Shown: positions 33,005 through 57,889, counted from the stretch's first letter. The stretch is DNA of 64,000 nt from Zygaena filipendulae (GCA_907165275.2 OU015649.1:13050001-13114000); one strand, 5' to 3'. Numbers and translations are program-made. The notes: a model not told the origin generated them from the letters alone.

Positions 33005-34010
33005 ATGCCAAAGAAAAGTTTAACCAATTCTAAAATTCAAGAGGTTTTGTTAATACCATCAGGTAGTGAAGACGAACAAGACTTTCAGGCGCTGAAAATG
33101 ATCATGATATTGCTAAAATCCATAGTTTCGTCTAGTGCCTGGCTGGCTAGCTTCCACCTTCAAGTTGAAAATCTGTTGTCAAGCACCTAACGGTGTATTC
33201 CGGCAGACTTACTTGAAAGCCAGTTCCCATTCCCATTCTAGGTTGGCAACGCACATGCATGCCCTATAGTGCCCAGATGTCCATGGGCGGTGGTAATCAC
33301 ACACATCAGGTGCCACCTGCCCGTTTGCCACCTATGCTATAGAAAAAGACCAACTGTGTGACACATTTACTGAATCGAAGCATGACGCTGATGTTGCTTC
33401 ACTTTCCAGGTATGAACTGGATCCAGGAATATAATCCACAACTAAGACTTCCTAATAATCTGGTTTCGGAAAGAGTGCCGACATTTTTATCCGTCTTGCA
33501 AGATGTATTCCTGGGCACCAAAATTCCAAGTTATTCTTCGATAACTAATACACGAGCCCTGAATTGATTTCTCACCTGGCAAAGATAGTTATAACATATT
33601 CAATGGAAATCGTAAACAAAGGACGTTTAGGCAAATCTTTAAAAATCCCAACATTGAAGAACCTGGAAACTAAAAAAGAGGAAGTAGGATATTCAAACAA
33701 GCGGGTGGTAGTTTGAAGTGGCAAAGAGCTCATGCATGTGTGGCCCATCAGTAAATAAAAAACGAGGTCGACCATCTATCTTCTGCAAACGATGACCACA
33801 TTGAGCTAAAGAGGTCAAATGATGCTATTATTTCTCCTCGTGATGTAAGGCGTGATGGGTTTGAACGTTTTCCTTTAAAGAAAGAGTAATATCAGTGCTG
33901 CAAGTATCCTGGATGCAAAGGGAAAACATTTATAGCCTGCGAGAAATTAAATGTAAAACTTTGTCTCAACAATAATAGTAATTGCTTTATGAAGTTCCAT
34001 CTATAGTTAA
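33005..34010 (+). pseudogene. piggyBac transposase remnant
   Basis: Pieces in several frames: MPKKSLTNSKIQEVLL (N terminus, acidic), then after a large deletion and a repeat insertion SADIFIRLARCIPGHQNSK, FFDN*YTSPELISHLAKI (the FFDNYYTS block of piggyBac, with a stop in place of the first Tyr), GRLGKSL, and at the C terminus SPRDVRRDGFERFP and CKYPGCKGKT...ACEKLNVKLC, the Cys-rich zinc-binding domain. The early catalytic Asp region is absent. Many stops and frameshifts make it inactive. Confidence 0.85.
33235..33350 (+). repeat. Dispersed repeat inside the piggyBac relic
   Basis: ttggcaacgcacatgcatgcc, cagatgtccatgggcggtgg, taatcacacacatcaggtg and ccacctgcccgtttgcc recur at 57040-57145 in the same order and orientation. 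It is a very common type of lepidopteran repeat. It splits the transposase remnant, so it inserted after the piggyBac copy. Confidence 0.75.
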
Positions 34011-34172
34011 TGCATAATGTACCATTTATGGAACAGAATAAAAAAACTAATTTTCTACCACTTTTTTTCATTTATGAATTTTTTTAGTATTTTTCCCAGA
34101 ACCTGGAGCCTAAATAAAAGCACATAAAATTTATTTTATGAAAAAATAAAAAATCATGCAGTGTAGGGTTAA

Positions 34173-34607
34173 GATTATCTACTATAGGCTCAGCAAACGT
34201 CGCCGAGAGAGTAATTGCTCAGAAAAATTTCTGTTTAAGATCGCGTAATGGGTTGAACAGTATTTGAATTGGTAAAAGGCCTTTCTGATTTTCCATTTAT
34301 AACATTTAATAATTCTCAATTTGACTTTGAAGTAATGGAGGGATGAAGAAATGGCGTAAAACGCGTTTATTTATCTTGTTAGATTGTTTGAATTGACACC
34401 AAACCCTTGAGCTTTTAGCACTAATGTATGTTATATGACTGTAGGTAGGTAGGCAGGTGATTAGTTTGCTGGGGAATGGGGATGGAGTACTAATTATTGA
34501 TCTAGCCGGGAAACTTCGACAACAATATTGCTTTTGGGGAAATTGGGATACCTAATACCGAAATGTGTCAAATTAAAAAAACTATGAGAACTAAGGTGTT
34601 ATGTTAA
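34173..34607. other. Non-coding stretch, no gene seen
   Basis: AT-rich sequence with no supported exon. Confidence 0.45.
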
Positions 34608-34825
34608 TCTCTACTAATATTATAAATACGAAAGTGACTCTGTCTGTCTGTCGGTCTGTCTATCTGTCTGTCTGTCTGTTACGCTTTCACGCCTTAACGG
34701 CTCAACTGATTATCATGTAATTTTGCATACACGTTGTCAGGGGTACAGCAAAGGACATAGGGTACTTATTATTCCGGAATTCCCGCGGGAACTCCGAAAT
34801 GAATGAAGGTGAAACCGTGGGGAAA
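34608..34825 (+). mobile_element. Helitron-like element, 3' tip replaced
   Basis: TCTCTACTAATATTATAAATACG, a TGTC microsatellite (34633-34680), the standard body and gtgaaaccgtgggg; then it stops without CTAG. It runs into the aaccacctcctcctttttgg repeat terminus (34829-34863), which may have truncated it. Confidence 0.8.
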
Positions 34826-34828
34826 TTC

Positions 34829-34864
34829 ACAAACCACCTCCTCCTTTTTGGAAGTCGGTTAAAA
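34829..34864 (+). repeat. Dispersed repeat terminus
   Basis: ccacctcctcctttttggaagtcggtta, as at 12338 and 43149. Confidence 0.55.
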
Positions 34865-34887
34865 TTAATCATGATTATCATGATTAA

Positions 34888-35124
34888 CGACCGCACTCAG
34901 AGTCGACTTTAATGATTACTTAGTTAAGTATAGATTTTTAAGACAAAACTGCCGCAATCAGAGACGCTCAGTAAATTAATTTTAATTGGCATTTAATGAG
35001 ATGTAACTTAATTAGCTAAATGCCAACTAACATTAATTTATTAAACTTGTCTGATTGCGGCAGTTTTGTTTTAAAAATCTATACTCAACTAAGTAATCAT
35101 TAAAGTCGACTCTGAGTGCGGCGG
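34888..35124 (-). mobile_element. 237-bp MITE, copy 2, flanked by TAA repeats
   Basis: Starts CGACCGCACTCAGAGTCG and ends GACTCTGAGTGCGGCGG, with TAA directly on both sides (34885-34887 and 35125-35127). The asymmetric centre (ttggcatttaatgagatg) is the reverse complement of copy 1, so the two copies lie in opposite orientation, 3.4 kb apart. Confidence 0.85.
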
Positions 35125-35127
35125 TAA

Positions 35128-35477
35128 GACACATAAATTGTCTTTCAAACGTAAGTAGTAGGAGTATTAGTTAAAGCTACATAGCAACGCTTTTATATCT
35201 ATAGATACCATATAACAAATAGAAGTTCCGGCCAGCACCGACTCGGTTTAGCATGAAGCCCAGTGTCGCCGTCCGATTTTCGTACACTAAGCCAGAATGC
35301 CGGCTATTTGTCACGCACGCCAACAGTCAATAACGCAATGAAATGTATTAAACGCCAATTTGGTTGGCCAAAAACAATAGCACAGGAGGTCATTCAAAAT
35401 AATTATTTTGCATTGCTACTCGTAGCGTGGAAGTTCCTGAAGACAACCGTGTGCTCCGCTTATATTGCCTCTGTAGA
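35128..35477. other. Non-coding stretch, no gene seen
   Basis: An 81-codon frame (35263-35508) runs into the next repeat and has no features. No exon is claimed. Confidence 0.4.
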
Positions 35478-35694
35478 TCCTACTAATATTATAAATGTGA
35501 AAGGGTGATGTTCGGATCTTTAGATGTATGAATGTTTGTTACTCAATCACGCAAAAACGGCTGAACGGATTTGGATGAAATTTGGCATGCACGTTGCCAT
35601 CCAAGGGTACAGAGAAGGACATAGGGTACTTTTATTCCGGAATTCCCGCGGGAACTCCGAAATTACCGCGGGTGAAACCGCGGGGCACAGCTAA
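35478..35694 (+). mobile_element. Non-autonomous Helitron-like element
   Basis: TCCTACTAATATTATAAATG after A; ends accgcgggtgaaaccgcggggcacagCTAA before T. The terminal CTAA differs from the usual CTAG. Same subfamily as 13401. Confidence 0.85.
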
Positions 35695-35736
35695 TATAAT
35701 AATTAATAAATAATAGTAATACATAATTTCATTCCG

Positions 35737-35940
35737 GGCCCTTATTCGTGGCGTTAAGATAACGTGCCATAAAAATTGTTTTTCCCTCGTACTAAAAGAA
35801 GTTTTAATTCAAACAAATACATTTATAACGTGTCTTATGGTATACAGAATATAAAATAACAGTATGGCACCTGGAGCGTTGGGAATTGTGTTTTTGAGAC
35901 GCGTGTCATAGGCAAGGAACGTTGTTGGTGAATTCAATTC
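35737..35940 (+). mobile_element. MITE, diverged relative of 36751-36979
   Basis: gggcccttattcgtggcg at the left and acgcgtgtcataggcaagg, aacgttgttggt at the right. The interior tttttccctcgtactaaaagaag matches tctttccctcgtaatcaaagaag in the element at 36751. The right inverted repeat is degraded. Confidence 0.65.
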
Positions 35941-36750
35941 AATTTACAGTGAATATACTCTCGTTACGTCACACGTCCTGCGATAGTGGGTACGTCAGTT
36001 TACAGTTGGCTTAGCTTCAGTAAGCCGCTACTGTCTGCTAACCGACTCAGTAGCGTCTGACGTAGTCGCTGCTCACTGTGAGCCTAAGTGTAGGTAAACA
36101 CGACCTAACTGAAAACTTGCAAAACATAAATCCTTCGGTTGCAGTATTATTTTAAAATGCAAGGGGAAAAACGTTCGAAACATGCAAAAGTGCTTTGCGA
36201 AATTCTTTTAAGGATATTTTATAGCCCTCTTATGTAACGAAAGAATGATCGTACAACTCTTTGGCTTATTGCCAGAAATATAGAACGTATTACGGTGGCG
36301 ATTTCGGCATGTTTGTAAAAGAGTTGTATTGCGTACTTATTTAAACCTGTTATTTAATTTATGATTATTTTTTTTTGCAAATTTTGACGATTGCCATTTT
36401 AACCTTACATAGTTTTTCGCCTTGTTAGTTTTAATAGTATAATGCTGTAAACTAAATATTGTAGGTTAGCATTCGCCGTTATGAATTTTATAAAATTTCT
36501 CATCCCTTACTTTATAAAATGATTGTTGATGAGAAAAAGCGTTATACTTAAGTATCAAAGACCACTTCCATTTATGTATTTTCGATAAGTGTTATTGAAG
36601 TTCGAATATAATTCGATCAATAAAGGACGAAATATTATTATCGACGAAGACGTCTAATTCACGTCAAGTACATGGAGGGAGCGCGTCGAGAAATTGTGAA
36701 AATCGAATTGTGAACAATCTCAATTGTATTTGTGACGATTCCGCGGCCAT
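35941..36750. other. Non-coding stretch, no gene seen
   Basis: A GC-richer patch lies at about 36000-36075 (ggcttagcttcagtaagcc, cgtctgacgtagtcgctgctc). No exon was recognised. Confidence 0.4.
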
Positions 36751-36979
36751 GGCTCTTATTCACTATGACCATAACACGCCGCGCTAAGATAAGACGCCGC
36801 AAAAACTGTCTTTCCCTCGTAATCAAAGAAGTATTACTGCAAAAAATACATTTACAACGTTTCTTATGACACAAACAATAATAATTTCTAATATCTTGGC
36901 ATCTAGAACGTTTGGAAATGCGTTTTCGGGACGCGCGTTATGGGCAAGAAATGTTGTTGGTCATAGTGAATAAGAGTCC
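36751..36979 (+). mobile_element. 229-bp MITE with 20-bp terminal inverted repeats
   Basis: GGCTCTTATTCACTATGACC at the left. The right end, reverse-complemented, is GGACTCTTATTCACTATGACC. Inner parts (ataacacgccgcgc against cgcgcgttatgggc) also pair. Non-coding. Confidence 0.8.
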
Positions 36980-39900
36980 AGGGGTGGGCAAGAGTGCCAG
37001 AGAGTCGTCTTTCATCAGATCTTTATTGGATATTGAATGTCATCGACGCTAGTCAATGGTGATATTTTATATGTACCTACTATAAAATTGTCACGTCTAT
37101 GTGTCTCTGGGCATAAACAACGCGGAAAGTATTGGTCGGGATGCAGGTAGCGTCTTGCATCAACTTGTTTTTTCTATATATACAAAAGAGAGTTCCTGAT
37201 AAAATCCCGAAATTAGGTAGCAAAGGTGAAAATGAGGGAAACGGCTATAATTCACTTTAAAGACATTTTCTTTTGTTACAAAGTTAGAACTCGTGTTACA
37301 AGTTACAATGTTAGATTTATGAGTTTCACAGAGTCTTGCACAAATTGAATAGGATGGATGATGTCGTTCGCTGACGTCCCGCCTGAATTGAGGTGTCTCT
37401 TTGAATATATACGTTTTTTACCTAACATTTATAATAGGTATGTCGATTTTAACGATATATTATGATATTTAATTTTTTTTCAATCCAAAGATCTTTTTCC
37501 AACTCGTTGCCTGAAAGGGACGTAAGGATACAGAAGTGTATGTAATATTATGTAGCTGTTTTTTATACTAGTACAAAGGGTCAGGGAGTTCTGAAATTTT
37601 CGACCGTGCAGGTAGGTACTACGAGGAACAGCTATTCCGTAAATTAGAAACAGCTTAGATCTTATAGTAGGACATAGGGTACCTACTTTTCATCCCGATA
37701 CAAAAAGTTGCTAAATCGACGCCATACAACCTGACCATTAAAATATAGATTACTAGTCGGGGAATTCTGAATTTCAATATAGCCTGTGTTACTCAGGGAT
37801 AATGTAACATTTTAATGGTGAAAGGATTTTTTAAATCGGTCCAGTAGTTTTTGAGTTAAATCGTAACAAACAAATAAAAATTCAAATATTTCCTCTTTAC
37901 AAAATCGGTTTTCTTTAGATTCTGGAAAACTACCAACATAATATACCTACTTACATAGGTCGAAAGGCATAGAAATTAATTTCATTTATACATACCTTAT
38001 CTAATAAAGTCTTTCACTCCTTAAAAATCTAATTATTATTGGAGCTAGCCAGTTATCTATCTCCAATTTACGAGTCATACAATACGTCATTATAACCTTG
38101 ATAAGTTTGCACAGTGCATGTCCCATATAATACGTCATTATAACCTTGATAAGTTTGCACATAACATGTCTTGAATAGCGTTGTTATACCACTAGATATT
38201 AATAACGTTACGAGTATGCACCGTATAACAAATTGAAAGATCAACTTTTATGCAGCATGTTCACGGCCACCTCATTACGAGAATTGCGCGCCTGTGAAAT
38301 CCTTTGTTTCACTCGTAGGTACGTACCTACGCTATTATTTTGAAAAACGAATGTCCATACGTAGACTATAACGAGCCAGCGCTAGCGATTTGTCTTTGTC
38401 AAAGGAAATCTGTTGTTGTAATATGTTACATGGAGAAAATACTCTATGTACACCTACCTATAAAGTTTTAAAAAGATGGTATCTAGCAAACAATGTTATA
38501 AAGTATTTAATAAAATGCTTTGAATTGACATAATAAGTTGTTTTTTTTTATCATATATTATGTGCATCGAGTTCCCGTGGGAATTCAGAAATGTATGCGA
38601 GTGAGGCAGGTATAATGAAAATCAACGTTATTAAAATATGATTAAAACAAGAAATTATAATTGGAAATTTCAATTAGAATTTTCTGTATTCCTAACAACG
38701 TGTATTAGAAATACAGAAAAGAACAGAGGTTACTTTTTATTCCGAAATTCCCGTGTGAACTCCAAAATTGACGGTGGTCAAAGGCGGGAAAGACTTAGCC
38801 TTGTAATATTTATGATGTAGTTTTCCCGTCCCCGATTTATAAAAATTAAAAAAATAAAGTAACGAAACGCCATTTGGTTACGATTTTAAATTAACTTAAT
38901 CATTGCTTTCAAAATTCATAGTTTTGAGAATGTTATGAAGCATAATTGGGATATTGGGGCGTTACTTGGGATACGTCAGCAAAGAAAGTTTTGGGAATGT
39001 TGGAGCATTTTCTCTAACTTCTTTTGCAACCGTGGCGCGCCTGCCCCGCTTGTATGGACTCTCTAGTTAAATTATGTATTATTTTCTCTATGCTAACTAT
39101 TGGACGGATCACGGAGACGTAAAATATTCCGACTCTTCTCTAATTCTATCCAAACTCCTTTACCTTAATAACACGAACACTGCTTACCTGAAACAATAAA
39201 ATTAGTAATCATGAATATTTCGTGTCAAGTCTATTTACAGAAAGATAGAAAAGTTTAATCGGTGTCATAATATCATACACAAGAAACGTATTCTTCGCAA
39301 GTTATAAGTAAATATATTATAGAAAATATTATGTGATAAATATGTATATATTTTTCAACAATGTCAACGGACGCATTTATAGTAAGGGGAAAAAGTTTTG
39401 GCGTTATCATTGTTTGGGTACTCGGCTGAGACAAGCAAGTGATCAAAACACTTCATTATTCAACATTAGCTACCGATTTTTATAAATTGAAAAAAGTATC
39501 AAGGTATTTTCACTCCAGCGACAGTTATTCACTCTGTATACCTACGAATCTTTATTATTTCATAAGAATGATGAAGCCATAATTTGAGATTTATGTTTTG
39601 ACAACTTCGGTAACGACCACAATGGAATTAAGACGATGGTTATTGTTTAAAACAAAAAAAAATGTTATTAAAACATCCCGATTGTGTACGTTGGACGTAA
39701 TTATATAGACTTCAGCTCACGGGCACGGACGATTTGGATAGAGGAACTCGGAAGAGCAGGTGAGGTATCTTTTTATAAATTATATTTTAATGTGGACTTC
39801 AGATATGCCTCGGGAACCAGAAGTATTCTATGTTACTGTAAATGGAAGAATTTTTTAATTGGTGAAGTAGTTTGTCCATTACAAACAAACGAACCTACAC

Positions 39901-40341
39901 AAAATTAAAATCCTTTCTCTTTAATATCAAATAAGATAATACTAATTATTATTCTAAGTAATTTTATTGTACTAAATAAAGACGTTATATATAGATATTT
40001 TATTTATCATTTTCTTTTATCGATACTTTGGTTAATTTTTTTCTACATAGAGGGTGTAACCGAAAGAGTATATTTACCTATGGTTACGATTCTGTACCTA
40101 TATTAATTGCTTAGGAAATAACTAACAAACCTCAAAAGGAAAAGCTCCTGCGATTATAATTTTCCCATTTATAAGAGAAATGAGTTTGTCAGGGTTTCTG
40201 TTTCTCCACTAGGTTGAAAAGTAAACATGTTAATGCTATTACCGACTCTTTGTAAATATACAAAGAAATACCTAATCACAACAAGGCTTTGAACGCCCAT
40301 CACATTAAATTATTTGGTGCAATGTTTCATTGAAAATTCCA
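36980..40341. other. 3.4-kb stretch upstream of maltase gene 1
   Basis: No exon was accepted. It holds eroded Helitron-like pieces (37190-37240, 37755-37890, 38565-38610, 38700-38795) and a 48-bp tandem duplication at 38081-38175. A donor-like gaagagcag|gtgagg at 39760 could end a non-coding first exon of maltase gene 1, but no promoter supports it. Otherwise nothing was recognised. Confidence 0.4.
38081..38175 (+). repeat. 48-bp tandem duplication
   Basis: aatacgtcattataaccttg followed by ataagtttgcaca occurs at 38081 and again at 38129, with slightly diverged ends. Confidence 0.85.
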
Positions 40342-40547
40342 TCCTACTAAGTACTAATACTATAAATGTGAAAGTGTGGATGTTTGGATGTTTGTTACTC
40401 GATCACGCAAAAACGGCTGAACGGTTTTGGATGAAATTTGGCATGCACGTTGTCAGAGGTACAGAGAAGGACATAGAGTACATTTTATCCCGGAATTACC
40501 GCGGGAACTCCGAAATTACTGCGGGTGAAACCGCGGGGCACAGCTAG
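40342..40547 (+). mobile_element. Helitron-like element 350 bp upstream of maltase gene 1
   Basis: TCCTACTAAG after A; ends gcgggtgaaaccgcggggcacagCTAG before T. Same subfamily as 13401, with a short duplicated tactaa at the 5' end. Its closeness to the start of gene 1 means it lies in that gene's promoter or 5' intron. Confidence 0.85.
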
Positions 40548-49328
<8,781 letters not shown>

Positions 49329-49413
49329 AAGATATAGACAAATACAGAATCTTATAAAATCATACTATCAAATCTATTCACATATAATAATATGTACTTT
49401 GAAGTTTATTGAA

Positions 49414-49419
49414 AATAAA
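49414..49419 (+). terminator. Polyadenylation signal of maltase gene 1
   Basis: AATAAA 86 bases after the TGA stop; the only clear signal in the short 3' UTR. Confidence 0.75.
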
Positions 49420-49732
49420 TTTGCATCACATTTTGTACTTTTATATCTGTTATCCAAAGAACAATGAAAATCGTCTGAAATAATGTCGGTGGTATCAATT
49501 ATTTATATTACCATAAGATAAATAAGTGTGCAACAAAAGTGTAACAGATTATGTTACATCATTGTGCTAAAGATACCGTAAATTAATATGATACAAAAAC
49601 CATAAATTAATATGTATTGATGACTGAACGAATCGGAAGAGATAAAATTACTAGATATATAAAAACAGTTCGTTTGTCACAAAGCACAGCTCTAGTAGTA
49701 AATATTAAATAATAATATTCCGTAACGAAAAT

Positions 49733-49919
49733 TCTTACTAATATTACAAATGCTAAAGTGTGTTTGTTTGTTACGCTTTCACGCCTTAACGGCTCCACCG
49801 ATAATTTAAAATTTTGCATGCACGCTGTCAAAGATACAGAGAAGCACAAAAGGTACTTTTATTCACGGAATTCCCGCGGGAACTCTAAAATTACCGCGGG
49901 AACCGCGGTGCACAGCTAG
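49733..49919 (+). mobile_element. Helitron-like element between genes 1 and 2
   Basis: TCTTACTAATATTACAAATG after T; ends accgcgggaaccgcggtgcacagCTAG before T. The hairpin has lost a few bases. Confidence 0.85.
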
Positions 49920-51300
49920 TTTGAATATAAAATTCCCCAAACTACAAGAGTAAAATTCTACATAAACGTAAAATGGTATATATTATAAAAATTATTATGA
50001 ATGGTTGTTAAACATTTTATTTATGAGACAAGTTTTATCGCAAGTACGCTTCAGATACTCTTAACATAAGCTTGTGCTCATAAGCAAAAGCATAGCTCTT
50101 TCATACTCGTACCACAGTTTTGTGCTGAGACGAATGTTTTAGCAAAATTATTCCATAGTACATAAATTTAGTAACTCGAGTATACCCATAGTGTATGTAC
50201 ATTGTACATATTGTTATTATCAAACTAGTAAACTTTTCTGCCTTGGACAGCTGCAACAGCTATAAAATACTCTTATTTACAGCACTTCAACTACATCATC
50301 ATGTTTTTGAACGGAATATTTTTAACTTTTGTGCGTTTCTAAAATTTCACTTTTCTAAAAAAAACCTACTGGTTAGTTGTCTTTGTATTCTACAAAAGAG
50401 TTTTTAGGATGGGATATTTTTTAATGCACAAATTCGGCAAGTGTACGTACCTACGTACTTATAGATAATTTTTCATTTCAACTATTCAAAAATGTTTCGT
50501 GATTCCTTAATTAATGCGAGCAAAGTAAATCTGGATAATTTTTTAATTCCATTGTAGGAAAATTCATTAATGAGTTTTATCTACTTAATTGTAAGATCAC
50601 TTCTCATCTATTTTTTCAAAGAGGAAAATGACAATTTAAGCGATTGAATAGTGAAGTCACTTGGCCACAAAATTATTTTTTCCACGATTATAAAATTTTC
50701 GCTGTGCTCAGGATTCTACGAAGAATTTCTATTATCACTGCAATGCGGGTTCAAAATAGTGCCCCTGTCAAAAAACTAGTTTTTTGCTACCTTGCATTAC
50801 AATGTAAAAATAAAGTACAGTTATTTGTATATTATGGAGACAGTTGGTGGTAAAAATCGATACTAAGATCGATAATGTAAGATCTTGTTTGTTTCATAAG
50901 AATTCTTATATATTTTTATCAGTTGGTGATAGTTTTTACAAGTACTTACACGTAGTTCGTTGATGCTTCGATGTAAAGATTAATCTTTGACAAGTGATTC
51001 GTTAAATCATTAATAAAGTTTTAGAGAAATGGAAAATAACTGTCGCGATATTCATAATTATACAAGGGTCTTACCGCTAGATCAATTCAGATTTTTTACA
51101 TCAATTTCAAATACGTACCTTGTCGAAACCATGCCAATTGTTAAATATCTAAACAATTTCAGCAACCTCAAACAGTAAGTTCCAAAATTTGCCGCAATCA
51201 CCATCCGATTGCTATCTAACATTTTCCTCTCGTTCTCACAGATTAACGATGTGATGTTCACGTATCGTTATCGGTCTTCTACAAAAACAAATTGCGTCCA
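49920..51300. other. Intergenic stretch between maltase genes 1 and 2
   Basis: AT-rich sequence. Several 65-80 codon frames lack any feature. No exon or second repeat copy was recognised. Confidence 0.45.
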
Positions 51301-55803
<4,503 letters not shown>

Positions 55804-55839
55804 AAATAATGTGAAATATTGTTAGGTTGGCCTGTTGAC

Positions 55840-55845
55840 AATAAA
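55840..55845 (+). terminator. Polyadenylation signal of maltase gene 2
   Basis: AATAAA 37 bases after the TAA stop. Confidence 0.75.
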
Positions 55846-55938
55846 GAAATAGAGCATTGTAATTTAAATGTTGTTTTGCTGACCTTACTAAAGCTAGTTT
55901 AGCTAGTTACTTATTGGTTTTATTCTTATTATCTAAGT

Positions 55939-56325
55939 AGCACTTTCCCGCGGGTTAAACCACGTTAATTTCGGAGTTCCCACGGGAAATCTGGAATAAA
56001 TTTAGATACTATAGTAAACTAGCAGTTCTCCATGGCTTCACCCGCAATAGTTTGGGATTTCCCGTGGAAATATTGAGACATAAAGTACCCAATGTCCTTT
56101 TCTGTACCCTTGACAGCGTGCATGCAAAATTTCATGAGATTTCATCGGCTCTAATTTCGGAGTTCCCGCGGGAATTCCGATATAAAAGGTACCATATACT
56201 ATCCTTCTCTGTACCCCTGACAACGTATATTATGCAAATTTTCATGATGATCGGTTGAGCTGTGGCATGAAAGCGTAACAGGCAGACAGACAGAGTTACT
56301 TTCGCATTTATAATATTAGTAGGGA
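55939..56325 (-). mobile_element. Helitron-like fragment plus composite copy
   Basis: A fragment (55939-56003: cccgcgggttaaaccacg, gagttcccacggg) is followed by CTAGcagttctccatggcttcacccgc at 56019, running to cgcatttataatattagtaggga at 56325. Two gttcccg and two ctgtacccttgacaacgt blocks lie inside, so it is a doubled element. Confidence 0.8.
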
Positions 56326-56640
56326 TAAATATTGTAACTTTTCTTACTGTCTCTGGTAATAATTTCAAATAGCTTTTTGTTGGTGAGACCTATACGTTAT
56401 GCAACTTGACATCTACTTAATATGAAACGAAGGCGATACTTAATTAGTTTTATGTTTTATTAAATTGTCATATTCATGTTTAAAGATTTATCAGATATCA
56501 ATTGTAGGTGAGGTAAATTTTTATTCTTGCGTTCTTATTACATCCCAATCAGTTTTTTTAGCGATTTCTTCTTCATCCGTGCTGTATTTTTGCATCCTGT
56601 AGTTAAACTTTCTAGTAGAGATGTTGAAAAATCAATATTT
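56326..56640. other. Non-coding stretch, no gene seen
   Basis: AT-rich sequence with no supported exon. Confidence 0.4.
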
Positions 56641-56760
56641 ATTTATTTATTTATTTACTCTTTATTGCACAGTGTGTACAAATGGCGAACTTAATGCCTT
56701 GCGGCATTTTCTACCAGTTAACCATTGGGTAGACAGAGAGATATAGAAGACGGGGTGTGC
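56641..56760 (-). mobile_element. LINE 3' end (UTR and tail)
   Basis: Minus strand: caatggttaactggtagaaa, atgccgcaaggcattaagttcgcc, then a tgcaataaagag signal and (TAAA)n tail. Typical lepidopteran LINE 3' end. Confidence 0.6.
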
Positions 56761-57228
56761 AAACAGAACAATAACTAATATACTATCAGTATCTTTGTAT
56801 GATGTGAGACTTACAGTTGGTCTTTGAGAATCTTTAATTGAGAATTGTACTGTAACTTACAGTGTTCTTCTTTTTCTTTACATTAATGTAATTTGGCATG
56901 ACTTTTATTTTGGCTGCTCATTATTAGGGTTAGTGAATAACTTCGCTTTATTAGACTCAAACGTCGATCCTGATCGATATATATTGAATAACGAGCCTTC
57001 TCCTTTCTTCCTTCAAAAAACGAGCCTTCTCCTTTCTTAAAGGCCGGCAACGCACCTGCATGCCTTCTGGTGTTGCAGATGTCTATGGGCGGCGGTAATC
57101 ACTTAACATCAGGTGTGCCACCTGCCCGATTGCCCCCTATTACATAAAGAAAAGGATAAGTATCGATCCTACTTTGCATCTTAATGACTCCTCCTTATTG
57201 CTCATCCTACGCGGTGGTGCCATAGTAT
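56761..57228. repeat. Intergenic stretch with a dispersed repeat
   Basis: 57040-57145 (ccggcaacgcacctgcatgcc, tctatgggcggcggtaatcac, atcaggtgtgccacctgcccg) is the partner of the repeat inside the piggyBac relic at 33235. The remainder is unrecognised. Confidence 0.6.
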
Positions 57229-57889
57229 GATTGAAATTGAAAATAACTTTATTTGGCACAACACACAAAACATGCAAACACTTAAAACTAATAGGGTAAA
57301 ACCAGGATATAGTTAGGGGGTATAGTTGCCCCGAGCGTAATTACTCTAGTTTCGCAGATGAATCGCGTGCTATTTTATTTATCTATCAAAAGACTTTCCA
57401 GCTACTATTAAGTGGACCGCGTCTCATGTCTCTGTGCGATTGCACGGGAACGCAAGGTGCGTTCAAAGATTTTTAGGGATAGATGCCTTGTATCCCGGCG
57501 GGTCGTCTATCCTAAATGTAATTTATATGGACTAGGCAACTATCCCATACATGGGATAGATGTCACAAAAAGTAGAGGTCCGTAGAAATCGCTAATACTC
57601 TGGATATTTCAAAGATAATGTCTTTTACATTTAACAAATTTGTAGATAAAGAACCAAAGTACTTGCCAGTTTAAAAAATAAAATATTTTGATTTATGTAC
57701 TGGGAGATATAAAATGATTTCGAAAAGTGTGGCAACTATCCGGGTTTTACCCTATACAATTGAGTTGCGCCAAAAAGGCGCCCAGCTCAGCATAAGTCGG
57801 GTGGTGACAAGGTCCACCCGGCGCTGGTCTTCCGCTGGAGCCTTGCGGATGCGTCACGGACGCGGGCAGACAGATGCGTAAGGGTTTTA
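57229..57889 (-). mobile_element. LINE 3' end interrupted by a MITE
   Basis: gaaattgaaaataactttatttggcac at 57232 and, beyond the insertion, caattgagttgcgccaaaaagg, cagcataagtcgggtgg and cacccggcgctgg form one LINE-type 3' region split at TA by the element at 57294-57752. Confidence 0.55.
57294..57752. mobile_element. 459-bp element with TIRs and TA target duplication
   Basis: Left GGGTAAAACCAGGATA; right, reverse-complemented, GGGTAAAACCCGGATAG; TA on both sides (57292-57293, 57753-57754). A TA duplication is typical of Tc1/mariner-type elements. It has no transposase frame, so it is non-autonomous. It splits an older LINE tail, which gives the order of insertion. Confidence 0.8.

Larger units (their letters stand above)
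32556..34168 (+). mobile_element. Degenerate piggyBac element with both ends
   Basis: The 13-bp terminal inverted repeats CCCTACACTGCAT at 32556-32568 and ATGCAGTGTAGGG at 34156-34168 bound 1613 bases. The right flank is TTAA (34169-34172) and the left flank is TTAT (32552-32555), i.e. the TTAA target with one change. The interior holds remnants of a piggyBac transposase on the same strand. An unrelated dispersed repeat (33235-33350) lies inside it. Confidence 0.9.

Noticed and set aside
39684..39908. Coding exon upstream of maltase gene 1
   Set aside because: The frame has no family resemblance. At most the gtgagg at 39760 might end a non-coding leader, but no promoter was seen.
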